NCBI RefSeq assembly: GCF_000813345.1
Contig: NZ_BBQF01000003.1
Span: 124,001-188,000 of the forward strand
DNA: 64,000 nucleotides
Direction: 5' to 3'
Source of the DNA: Sulfurospirillum arsenophilum NBRC 109478
GTDB lineage: Bacteria; Campylobacterota; Campylobacteria; Campylobacterales; Sulfurospirillaceae
Positions 44,868-53,058 of the stretch are shown here, in pieces. The position numbers and the translations under genes are program-made. The notes under the pieces are model-generated. The model was not told the origin of the DNA. It did not search any database and saw only the letters and a list, made by a program, of their open reading frames with translations. Each line of letters starts with the position of its first letter. Position 1 is the stretch's first letter.

Positions 44868-46013
44868 ATGTTGAAAATAAGTCGTATTGAAACCGTACTT
44901 GAAGATATTCAAACACCAGCATACGTGTGTGAAGAGGTTCTTTTAGAGCAAAATTTAACTCTTTTAAAAGAGGTCAGTGAGCGCTCAGGTGCTACCATCT
45001 TACTTGCCCTTAAAGGCTTTGCCTTTAAAGCACTCGCTCCGCTTGTCGATAAATATCTCAGTGGTTGTACATGCAGTGGACTTCATGAAGCGAAATTTGC
45101 CAATGAATATTTTAAAGGCACGATTCACACCTACTCACCCGCGTATAAAGAAGAAGACATTGATGAAGTAATAGCTTTGAGCGATCATCTTATTTTTAAT
45201 TCCTTTAATCAATGGGAAAAATATAAAAGTAAAGCGATTGGGAAAACCAGTTGTGGACTACGCCTTAACCCTGAAGTCTCTTCAAGCCCTGTGGATCTTT
45301 ACAATCCGTGTGGATTATACAGTCGCTTGGGTATCACCAAAGAAAATATGCAGTACGATCAATTAAAAGGCATTGAAGGGCTTCATTTTCACGCGCTTTG
45401 CGAACAAGATGCAAACGCTTTGGAAGAGGTCTTAAAAGGGTTTGAAAAACGCTTTGGAGATTTGATTCCACGTATGAAGTGGGTGAATTTTGGAGGAGGG
45501 CATCATATCACGCGTGATGGGTATGATGTCGAAAAACTCATTAAAATTATTAACGATTTTAGAGCGCGATACGATGGCATTAAAGTCTATCTCGAACCGG
45601 GTGAAGCGGTGGGTTGGCAAACGGGACCACTCATTGCGAGTGTGCTTGACATCGTGCATAACGGTATGGACATTGCCATTTTGGACATCTCCGCTGAAGC
45701 ACATATGCCGGACACGCTTGCAATGCCGTATCGCGCTGCCATTAGGGGTGCTGGTGATGTGGGTGAAAAGCCAAATCTTTACCGATTAGGTGGACCTACC
45801 TGTTTAGCCGGTGACATCATGGGCGATTACAGTTTTGATGAGCCTTTGAAGATTGGTGATAAGCTTATTTTTGAAGACATGATTCACTATACCATCGTTA
45901 AAAACACCACGTTTAACGGCGTTAAATTACCAGATCTTGCCGTTTTGCATCGTGATGGAAGCTATGAAGTGACCAGCCATTTTGGGTATGAAGAGTACAA
46001 ACGACGCAATTAA
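44868..46013 (+). CDS. nspC: Carboxynorspermidine/carboxyspermidine decarboxylase
   Basis: The 381-residue fold-III PLP decarboxylase completes (nor)spermidine synthesis. PLP binds Lys in LALKGFAFKA. CGLRLNPEVS, LEGLHFH-type ligands (here GIEGLHFHALCEQ), NFGGGHHITRDGYD and EPGEAVGW are present. ATG 44868 is chosen for its GGAG ribosome site; an in-frame TTG at 44856 overlaps that site. It pairs with the synthase at 40128. Confidence 0.92.
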   Translation: MLKISRIETVLEDIQTPAYVCEEVLLEQNLTLLKEVSERSGATILLALKGFAFKALAPLVDKYLSGCTCSGLHEAKFANEYFKGTIHTYSPAYKEEDIDEVIALSDHLIFNSFNQWEKYKSKAIGKTSCGLRLNPEVSSSPVDLYNPCGLYSRLGITKENMQYDQLKGIEGLHFHALCEQDANALEEVLKGFEKRFGDLIPRMKWVNFGGGHHITRDGYDVEKLIKIINDFRARYDGIKVYLEPGEAVGWQTGPLIASVLDIVHNGMDIAILDISAEAHMPDTLAMPYRAAIRGAGDVGEKPNLYRLGGPTCLAGDIMGDYSFDEPLKIGDKLIFEDMIHYTIVKNTTFNGVKLPDLAVLHRDGSYEVTSHFGYEEYKRRN

Positions 46014-46018
46014 GAAAG

Positions 46019-46033
46019 GGCGCATTGAGCGCC
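46019..46033. terminator. Short GC hairpin between convergent genes
   Basis: GGCGC-ATTGA-GCGCC, extended by AAGA/TCTT flanks, lies between the nspC stop and the amidohydrolase stop. Confidence 0.55.
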
Positions 46034-46039
46034 TCTTCT

Positions 46040-47140
46040 CTAATGTAAAACGCGTTTTGTAGCGCAGATAAGAACTTCTTTTCCTTGTTCCATCGCATTT
46101 TTATTAAACTTCATGCTAGGATTATGAAGCCCAGGAGTGAGGTCACACCCCAAGCCAAAATACCCCGCTTTAATGGATGGTCGCTCTTTGATGTAGTAGT
46201 GAAAATCCTCTCCACCCACGGTTTTAATCTCAGGAGCTAATCCTTCTTCGCCATAAACATCAACAATCGCTTTAGACAGTACATCAATTGCCTCTTTAGA
46301 GTAGTGTGCCGCAGGAATGTAGGAGTAGGTATTAATCTCTGCTGTTGCACCTACTGTGGCTGCTCCTGCACTAATAGCTGATTGGGCACGTTCAAGTAAA
46401 AGATCCATTGTGTCGTTGAGCTCAGACCTTACATCCCAAATGACCGTTGCTTCATCGGGGATCGCGTTGGTGACACCTGCATCGGCAATCATCTTGGTCG
46501 CTTTGATGCTGTAAGAGTCTGATGGGTTGAGGTGAATGGCATTGACCGCAGTGATGGCAGCAACAGCCGCATCAATAGCATTAACCCCTAAATGAGGGCG
46601 TGCGCCGTGGGCGGCAACACCGTGGAAGATGGCTTTGAGACGATTGGATGCCCCATGGTAGAGTGCTGGGGTTGATTTGCCCATCGGTACTTCTGAAAGA
46701 GGGCGCAAATGAAGCCCTAAGATCATATCCACATCATCAATTGCTCCAGCTTTTATAACCGCTAATGCACCAGTACCAGGCTCTTCTGCCGGTTGAAAAA
46801 GGATTTTGAGTTTGCCTTTAGAGATGAGTTTTTGAGCGATAATCTCTTCTGCAGCAGCAAGAACCATTGAGGCATGTGCATCGTGTCCACAGGTGTGCAA
46901 GGCACAAAGTTTTCCATCGATAAAATGACCCAGTGCGTCGATGTCCGCTCGAAGGGCAAGAGTTGGACCTGCAACGCCACTATCGTACACACCAATGACA
47001 CCCGTACCACCCACACCTGTAGTTACAGTATAACCAGCCTTTTTTAGGGCATTGGCTAAAAATTCTGCCGTTTTAAACTCTTCAAATCCAAGTTCAGGCA
47101 TGGCATGTAATGTATCGTATAACTCAATGACTCGTGACAT
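46040..47140 (-). CDS. M20-family amidohydrolase (N-acyl amino acid/hippurate hydrolase type)
   Basis: The 366-residue metallopeptidase has the M20D landmarks: LHAMPELGFEE, LRADIDAL, HTCGHDAHASM with metal ligands, FQPAEEPGTGA with the catalytic Glu, LGLHLRP, and GGEDFHYY with the C-terminal ligand region. It removes acyl groups from amino acids or short peptides in the cytoplasm. It is divergent from the yjiHG-like pair, so amide-linked substrates may be handled together. Confidence 0.9.
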   Translation of the reverse strand: MSRVIELYDTLHAMPELGFEEFKTAEFLANALKKAGYTVTTGVGGTGVIGVYDSGVAGPTLALRADIDALGHFIDGKLCALHTCGHDAHASMVLAAAEEIIAQKLISKGKLKILFQPAEEPGTGALAVIKAGAIDDVDMILGLHLRPLSEVPMGKSTPALYHGASNRLKAIFHGVAAHGARPHLGVNAIDAAVAAITAVNAIHLNPSDSYSIKATKMIADAGVTNAIPDEATVIWDVRSELNDTMDLLLERAQSAISAGAATVGATAEINTYSYIPAAHYSKEAIDVLSKAIVDVYGEEGLAPEIKTVGGEDFHYYIKERPSIKAGYFGLGCDLTPGLHNPSMKFNKNAMEQGKEVLICATKRVLH

Positions 47141-47277
47141 TTTGAAATCCTTAAAAGCGTTTTAGTGCGTATAGAATGGCTAAATTTTGCTTATTGTTGA
47201 CTTATTGTGCACTCTACTTTATAAAAATAGAATAATTAAAATATATAATTATAAATTAAATTTTTAAAGGAGTTTAT

Positions 47278-47937
47278 GTGGGAGTAGAAAATCAATCTCC
47301 AGATGAATGGAAAGTAGGTGTTGGTGCCTATATCGCACTAATATTTGCAGTGCTGTTTTTTTCGGGTCTATTTATGAAAGTTGATGGTATGGAGTGGCTT
47401 GGTGCACTTGATTTTACAACGTTATCAGGAAAATTTGGAACGCTTCAAGATGGGAAAAGTACCTTTGTAGGCTCAGGTGGTGTGAGTGCAAAAGCGGGAT
47501 TTTTATTTGCGCTCTCTTTGGTTCCAACGGTGATGTTAGCACTTGGTATGTTAGAAATTTTTAGCCATTACGGTGCGATTCGAGCGGCACATAAATTATT
47601 AACACCCTTGCTAAGACCGTTACTTGGCATTCCAGGTCTTACGGGTCTTGCGATGATTACGGATTTGCAAAGTACCGATGCAGGAGCTGCTTTAACCAAA
47701 GAGCTTTACGATGAAAAACAGATTACCAAAAAAGAGTTGGTTATTATGTGTGCGTGGCAGTATTCTGGAGCGGGCATGATTAACAACTATTTTGCGATTG
47801 GTTCAGCAGTATTTTCAACATTGACTATACCTGTTCTCATTCCGTTGTTGTTGGTATTTGTCTTTAAATTTATCGGTGCAATCGGTGCACGTTTTGTTCT
47901 CAATAGTGTTTATAAAAAGGATTTTATCAATGAGTAG
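47278..47937 (+). CDS. YjiH-like nucleoside-recognition (gate) membrane protein
   Basis: The 219-residue protein has about five membrane segments and the Gate/nucleoside-recognition pattern (PLLGIPGLTGLAMITDLQSTD, MCAWQYSGAGMINNYFAIG). Its start is GTG at 47278 behind AAAGGAG; the overlapping ATG at 47276 is out of frame. It overlaps the following YjiG-like gene by 8 bases, and together they should form one two-subunit transporter. In E. coli the homologous pair sits next to isoaspartyl dipeptidase. Confidence 0.82.
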   Translation: MGVENQSPDEWKVGVGAYIALIFAVLFFSGLFMKVDGMEWLGALDFTTLSGKFGTLQDGKSTFVGSGGVSAKAGFLFALSLVPTVMLALGMLEIFSHYGAIRAAHKLLTPLLRPLLGIPGLTGLAMITDLQSTDAGAALTKELYDEKQITKKELVIMCAWQYSGAGMINNYFAIGSAVFSTLTIPVLIPLLLVFVFKFIGAIGARFVLNSVYKKDFINE

Positions 47938-48400
47938 TCCAACAACTCCAACCACAAATAACCCATTTGATATTTTTGTCATCGGCGCTCGCAAGGGCTT
48001 TAATATGGCTATCAATAACTTGATGCCTAATGTTTTGATGGCGTATGTTATTGCTGAAATTTTAAATGTGACGGGTGCTATGAAAGCCATTGGTACACTC
48101 TTTGCGCCTGCTATGGCTATTTTTGGCTTACCTGGTGAAGCTGTTACAGTGCTTTTATCAACATGGCTTTCGTGTTCTGCAGGTGTAGGTATGGCTTTGA
48201 GTCTTTTTACCAAAGGTGTATTAACAGGGACTCATGTGAGCATTTTAATGCCAGCACTTTTTCTTATGGCATCTCAAATTCAGTATATGGGACGACTCTT
48301 AGGCGTTGCCGATGTTCCTAAAAAATATTGGCCCCTTCTAATGGTAATTAGTATCCTCAACAGCTGTTTAGCCATGCTGATTATGCGTTTTGTTGTCTAA
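47930..48400 (+). CDS. YjiG-like nucleoside-recognition (gate) membrane protein
   Basis: The 156-residue partner has about four membrane segments with KGFNMAINNLMPNVLMAYV, FGLPGEAVTVLLSTWLSCSAGVG and a C-terminal SILNSCLAMLIM. The ATG at 47930 lies inside the end of the yjiH-like gene; a longer frame from 47858 is a shadow of that gene. Both partners belong to the SpmA/SpmB-related gate family. A strong terminator follows. Confidence 0.82.
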   Translation: MSSPTTPTTNNPFDIFVIGARKGFNMAINNLMPNVLMAYVIAEILNVTGAMKAIGTLFAPAMAIFGLPGEAVTVLLSTWLSCSAGVGMALSLFTKGVLTGTHVSILMPALFLMASQIQYMGRLLGVADVPKKYWPLLMVISILNSCLAMLIMRFVV

Positions 48401-48426
48401 GGTTTTAAAGCTATTTATCTTTACAT

Positions 48427-48460
48427 GTAAAAAAGGAAGTCGTTCTATTTCCTTTTTTAC
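48427..48460 (+). terminator. Terminator after the yjiHG pair
   Basis: GTAAAAAAGGAA pairs with TTCCTTTTTTAC around a 10-base loop, giving a T-rich 3' arm. Its left arm overlaps a TTACATGTAA palindrome (48421). Confidence 0.75.
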
Positions 48461-48544
48461 ATCCTAACAAAATCCTTATCTTTTAACCCCAAATCAAGAT
48501 ATTTCCCCACTTTTATCTGCTCTATAATTTTCCTAAATAACCAA

Positions 48545-48711
48545 TAGACTTCTTTCATAACCCATTGAAAAAAGAGTATCGCTTATAGCACATCACTTTT
48601 TGAAACTAAAAACATCGCCATAGCTAAAGGCTATGACTCAATCTTGAGTTTCAAAAATTAATGCACTCTCAGCAAACTCTTTATCTTTTCAAGGGTTATG
48701 AAAGAAGTCTA
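48545..48711. repeat. 167-bp nested inverted repeat in front of kdpA
   Basis: The outer arms TAGACTTCTTTCATAACCC (48545-48563) and its exact complement (48693-48711) are 19 bp. Inside them lie imperfect AAAGAGT.../...ACTCTTT arms, a perfect 11-bp pair TTTTTGAAACT/AGTTTCAAAAA (48597-48607 and 48647-48657) and a central CATAGC/GCTATG hairpin. The ends begin and finish with TA, as a TA-targeting MITE would. The element ends 13 bp before the kdpA ATG, so it could equally be a folded mRNA leader. It has no coding capacity. The rest of the 324-bp gap holds the yjiG terminator and nothing else I can identify. Confidence 0.8.
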
Positions 48712-48724
48712 ATAAAGGAAAACA

Positions 48725-50422
48725 ATGGTTGCAGATATAACCCTTTTTATCAGCTTTTTGATCTTGCTCATAGGAGCAGCAAAAGCATACAGTGGGTTTT
48801 TTACTAAAGTAGTGGTGGGCGATAAAAACGTTTTAACACGACTTCTTTCACCGGTAGAAAATAGTCTATATCGCTTGTGTGGTATCAATCCACAACTGGA
48901 GATGAACTGGAAGAAGTATGCTTTAGCACTAATGCTTTTTAACGGTGCGGGCATCGTGCTTGTTTTAGCAGTGCTTCTGAGCCAACATCTTTTGCCTCTT
49001 AATCCACAAGGCTTCCCCGCTTTGCCCTTTGAGTTAGCGTTCAATACGGCAATAAGCTTTGTCACCAATACGAACTGGCAAAATTACAGTGGTGAGAGCA
49101 CAATGAGCTATTTCTCGCAAATGTTTGTGCTCAGTGTACAAAACTTCCTCTCCGCTTCGACAGGCATTGCAGTAGCCGTGGCTTTTATGCGAGGTATTAT
49201 CTCTAAAGAGAGCGAGTCTATCGGCAATTTCTGGGCGGACATGGTTCGCGTAACACTGTATGTTTTACTGCCACTCTCTTTGGTCTATGCACTCTTTTTG
49301 ATCTCTCAAGGTGTCATCCAAAATTTTGCTCCTTATATCAGTGCCGTGAGCCTCGAAGGGGTCAATCAGAGCATTCCAATGGGTCCTGTGGCTTCGCAAG
49401 AGGCGATTAAGCTATTAGGAACGAACGGTGGAGGTTTTTTCAATGCTAACTCAGCACACCCTTTTGAAAATCCAACGCCACTTTCTAATTTTGCAGAAGC
49501 CTTTTCTATCCTTTTTTTACCGGTATCACTTCTTTTTGTCTATGGGAAAATGAGTCAAAAAAGTGGCGAAGGTCGTTCTATCTTAATCGCGATGGTTGTT
49601 CTTTTTGTGTTGATGTTAGGCTCTCATTATGTCTCAGAAAAATTTGGCAATCCTGAAATTTCGGGCATTGTAGGAGAGAGTGCGATGGAGGGCAAAGAGG
49701 TACGCTTTGGCATTGCTTCAACTTCCCTGTTTGCAGTAACCACTACGGCGGCATCGTGTGGTGCGGTCAATGGTATGCACGATAGCCTCACTCCACTAGC
49801 AGGTATGGTGACTATGGTGCAGATGATGCTCGGTGAGATTGTCATCGGTGGTGTGGGTGCAGGCTTTTACGGCATGATGGCGTATGTCATATTAAGTGTT
49901 TTTATTGCAGGACTCATGATAGGTCGAACGCCTGAGTACATGGGTAAAAAGATTGAGGCCAAAGAGATGACCTATACCGTCATAGCCGTGTTACTTCCGG
50001 GTCTGTGCATCCTTCTTTTTACGGGATTATCGCTTTTAATTCCGGATGCCACTAGCTCCATTTCCAACCCTGGACCGCATGGGCTTTCTCAAATTCTTTA
50101 TGCCTTCAGTTCAGCCAGTGGAAACAATGGCAGTGCTTTTGCGGGACTAAGTGGCAACACGCTTTACTATAACTACGCGCTGGCTTTTTGTATGTTCGTG
50201 GGGCGCTTTGGTGTGATTATCCCCATGCTTGCTATTGCAGGAAGTTTGGCGAGAAAGAAAGTGGTTCCGTTTGGTAAAGGTACACTCAATACTCAAAGTA
50301 CACTTTTCATCACCCTTTTGGTGGCAACCATTTTATTAACGGGAGCGCTCACGTTTTTCCCTTCACTGGCACTTGGTCCTGTTATTGAGCATTTGATGAT
50401 GCTTGAACGCGTCTCTTTTTAA
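48725..50422 (+). CDS. kdpA: Potassium-transporting ATPase, K+-channel subunit A
   Basis: The 565-residue membrane protein has ten or more helices and four selectivity-filter-like loops, including LGTNGGGFFNANSAHPFENPT (positions ~220-240), TNTNWQNYSG, TAASCGAVNGMHDSL and SASGNNGSAFAG. It binds and conducts K+ in the high-affinity Kdp pump. It is the first gene of kdpABCDE; no kdpF is evident. The region upstream is the 167-bp inverted repeat. Confidence 0.97.
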   Translation: MVADITLFISFLILLIGAAKAYSGFFTKVVVGDKNVLTRLLSPVENSLYRLCGINPQLEMNWKKYALALMLFNGAGIVLVLAVLLSQHLLPLNPQGFPALPFELAFNTAISFVTNTNWQNYSGESTMSYFSQMFVLSVQNFLSASTGIAVAVAFMRGIISKESESIGNFWADMVRVTLYVLLPLSLVYALFLISQGVIQNFAPYISAVSLEGVNQSIPMGPVASQEAIKLLGTNGGGFFNANSAHPFENPTPLSNFAEAFSILFLPVSLLFVYGKMSQKSGEGRSILIAMVVLFVLMLGSHYVSEKFGNPEISGIVGESAMEGKEVRFGIASTSLFAVTTTAASCGAVNGMHDSLTPLAGMVTMVQMMLGEIVIGGVGAGFYGMMAYVILSVFIAGLMIGRTPEYMGKKIEAKEMTYTVIAVLLPGLCILLFTGLSLLIPDATSSISNPGPHGLSQILYAFSSASGNNGSAFAGLSGNTLYYNYALAFCMFVGRFGVIIPMLAIAGSLARKKVVPFGKGTLNTQSTLFITLLVATILLTGALTFFPSLALGPVIEHLMMLERVSF

Positions 50423-50431
50423 GGAATGAAC

Positions 50432-52468
50432 ATGAAAAAACAAACTAATTCTAGCTATAACCAAGCGATTATCAACGATGCGCTCAAAGGATGCATTGGC
50501 AAATTAACCCCCAAAGAACAGCTCAAAAATCCGATCATTTTTGTGGTCTATTTGGGCACATTTATCACCGGTTTTATATGGATTTACGAGAGCAGTCGTG
50601 GCAATATTTCTCTTTTTGGATTTGAATTTTGGGTCTTTGTGTGGCTCTTTTTTACGGTTCTCTTTGCCAATTTTGCAGAAGCATTAGCAGAAGGCAGGGG
50701 CAAAGCACAAGCGAGTGCCTTGCGTTCAGGTAAAAAAAGCAGTAGTGCCAATAAGTTAAGTGAAGACGGTTCCCTTCGAAAGGTCAGCTCAGAGAGCCTG
50801 AGAGTAGGCGATGTCGTTGTTGTCAGTGCGGGCGAAGTGATTCCTAGCGATGGTGAGGTCATTAAGGGCATTGCGAGCATCGATGAGAGTGCCATCACGG
50901 GTGAATCCGCTCCCGTCATTCGTGAATCAGGAGGAGACCGCAACTCGGTTACGGGAGGTACGCTTGTTTTAAGTGATGAGATTACGATCAAGATCACAAA
51001 AAATCCAGGCGAGACCTTTTTGGATCGTATGATTAGTCTCATTGAAGGGGCTAAAAGGCAAAAAAGTCCGAATGAAATTGCGCTCTCCATTTTACTGATG
51101 GGCTTGACCGCCATCTTTCTTGTCGTGACGTTGACACTCAAACCGATGGCTTTACATGTAAACGCAGATATCTCTGTTGTCTCCTTGATTGCACTTTTGG
51201 TCTGCTTGATTCCTACGACGATTGGTGGGCTTTTAAGTGCCATCGGTATTGCGGGAATGGACAGATTGCTTAAAAAGAATGTGTTAGCAATGAGCGGTAA
51301 AGCCATAGAAGCCGCGGGCGATGTCAATGTGTTATTGCTCGATAAAACAGGCACGATCACCTTTGGTAACCGTATGGCAAGCGTTTTTATCCCTCTTGAC
51401 ATTAAAGAGCTTGATAACTTGGCGTATGCCGCACTGTTAACATCCCTTTCCGATGACACACCTGAGGGAAAAAGTACGGTTACGTTTGCGCAAAATACGT
51501 ATGGATCTAAAGAACCAGCCAATCTTGAAAGTGCCACCTTTATCCCCTTTAGTGCCTATACGAGGATGAGTGGGCTTGATCTTGATGGTAAGGAGTATCG
51601 CAAAGGGGCGGTGGATGCCATCGAGAAATTTGTCACCGCAAAGGGTGGGAAGTTCCCCAAAGAGGCTCATGATATATGCGCTCAAATTGGTAAAAAAGGT
51701 GGCACACCTTTAGTCGTATGTATTGGAAATCATGTTTTGGGCGTGATTCACCTTAAAGACATCATCAAGCCTTCTATCAAAGAGAAATTTGTTGAGTTTA
51801 GAGGTATGGGCATTAAAACCGTGATGATTACGGGAGACAATCCGATCACGGCTGCTGCCATTGCCGCCGAAGCGGGGGTGGATGACTTTGTCGCCGAAGC
51901 AACACCCGATACGAAAATAGCGCTTATTCGCAATTATCAAAAAGAGGGCTTTACGGTCGCGATGACAGGTGATGGCACCAACGACGCACCTGCTCTTGCG
52001 CAAGCCGACGTCGGACTGGCGATGAATAGTGGAACGCAAGCCGCTAAAGAAGCCGCTAATATGGTTGATATGGACAGTTCGCCGACGAAACTCATCGAAG
52101 TGGTGGAAGTAGGTAAAGAGCTATTAATGACGAGGGGTGCGCTGACAACCTTTAGTTTAGCCAATGATATTGCGAAGTATTTTGCGATCATCCCAGCTCT
52201 CTTTGTGGTAGCGTTTCCGCAGATGGAAGTGCTTAACATCATGCACCTCTCATCGCCTCAGAGTGCTATTTTATCGGCGGTTATTTTTAATGCGCTCATT
52301 ATCATCGCACTGATTCCTCTGGCGATTTCAGGGGTTGGGTATAAAGCCTTGGGCGCGGACGTGGTGCTAGGAAAAAACTTAGTTATCTATGGTTTGGGTG
52401 GCATTATTGCTCCGTTTGTGGGTATAAAACTGCTTGATATGTTGCTTGCAACATTGCATCTTTTGTAA
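50432..52468 (+). CDS. kdpB: Potassium-transporting ATPase, P-type catalytic subunit B
   Basis: The ~678-residue P-type ATPase has the phosphorylation motif [10 protein letters not shown], the actuator TGES ([11 protein letters not shown]) and the hinge [12 protein letters not shown]. It drives K+ uptake through KdpA. ATG 50432 is preferred because AAGGA is only three bases from the ATG at 50426. One palindrome copy lies inside (51152), read as ALHVNA. Confidence 0.97.
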   Translation: MKKQTNSSYNQAIINDALKGCIGKLTPKEQLKNPIIFVVYLGTFITGFIWIYESSRGNISLFGFEFWVFVWLFFTVLFANFAEALAEGRGKAQASALRSGKKSSSANKLSEDGSLRKVSSESLRVGDVVVVSAGEVIPSDGEVIKGIASIDESAITGESAPVIRESGGDRNSVTGGTLVLSDEITIKITKNPGETFLDRMISLIEGAKRQKSPNEIALSILLMGLTAIFLVVTLTLKPMALHVNADISVVSLIALLVCLIPTTIGGLLSAIGIAGMDRLLKKNVLAMSGKAIEAAGDVNVLLLDKTGTITFGNRMASVFIPLDIKELDNLAYAALLTSLSDDTPEGKSTVTFAQNTYGSKEPANLESATFIPFSAYTRMSGLDLDGKEYRKGAVDAIEKFVTAKGGKFPKEAHDICAQIGKKGGTPLVVCIGNHVLGVIHLKDIIKPSIKEKFVEFRGMGIKTVMITGDNPITAAAIAAEAGVDDFVAEATPDTKIALIRNYQKEGFTVAMTGDGTNDAPALAQADVGLAMNSGTQAAKEAANMVDMDSSPTKLIEVVEVGKELLMTRGALTTFSLANDIAKYFAIIPALFVVAFPQMEVLNIMHLSSPQSAILSAVIFNALIIIALIPLAISGVGYKALGADVVLGKNLVIYGLGGIIAPFVGIKLLDMLLATLHLL

Positions 52469-52478
52469 AAGGAAGACT

Positions 52479-53057
52479 ATGAAAACACTATTTCAATCCG
52501 TTAAATTGCTTTTAGTCATGACATTTTTATTAGGAGGTGTGTATCCTCTGGTTATCACCAATTTAGGTGCATGGGTTTTTCCCTCTCAGAGTTCAGGGCT
52601 TTTGCTGAAAGAAAATGGAACGGTTATAGGCTCAGAACTGATCGGGCAAAATTTTTCAAAAGAGGGTTATTTTATTGCTAGACCCTCGGCTGCAGGGGAT
52701 GATGGCTACGATGCACTCTCCTCTGCTGGTAGCAATTTAGCACCGACAAACAAGCTTTTGTTAGATAGAATAGACGCCAGTAAAGAAGCTTTACATGTAA
52801 GATTTGGTGAGGGTACCATTCCCAGTGACTTGGTAACCAGTTCAGGCAGTGGACTTGACCCGCATATCTCCAAATTATCGGCACTCTACCAGGTTCAAAC
52901 CATTGCGAAAGAGCGCCAAGTGGATGAAGTTCAAATGCTAGAGCTTGTCAATCAACATATTGAGCGAAAATTTTTGGGTTTTATAGGCGAGGAGAGGGTG
53001 AATGTCCTTCTTTTAAATCGTGCGTTAGATAAAAACTTTGGAGTTTTAAATCCTTAA
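52479..53057 (+). CDS. kdpC: Potassium-transporting ATPase subunit C
   Basis: The 192-residue protein has one N-terminal membrane helix and a periplasmic/soluble domain with the conserved YFIARPSAAGDDGYDALSS-type segment and DLVTSSGSGLDPHIS. It stabilises the KdpAB complex. ATG 52479 follows AAAAGGAAGACT; an upstream in-frame start at 52434 is inside kdpB. A palindrome copy (52791) again encodes LHV. Confidence 0.96.
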   Translation: MKTLFQSVKLLLVMTFLLGGVYPLVITNLGAWVFPSQSSGLLLKENGTVIGSELIGQNFSKEGYFIARPSAAGDDGYDALSSAGSNLAPTNKLLLDRIDASKEALHVRFGEGTIPSDLVTSSGSGLDPHISKLSALYQVQTIAKERQVDEVQMLELVNQHIERKFLGFIGEERVNVLLLNRALDKNFGVLNP

Positions 53058-53058
53058 A

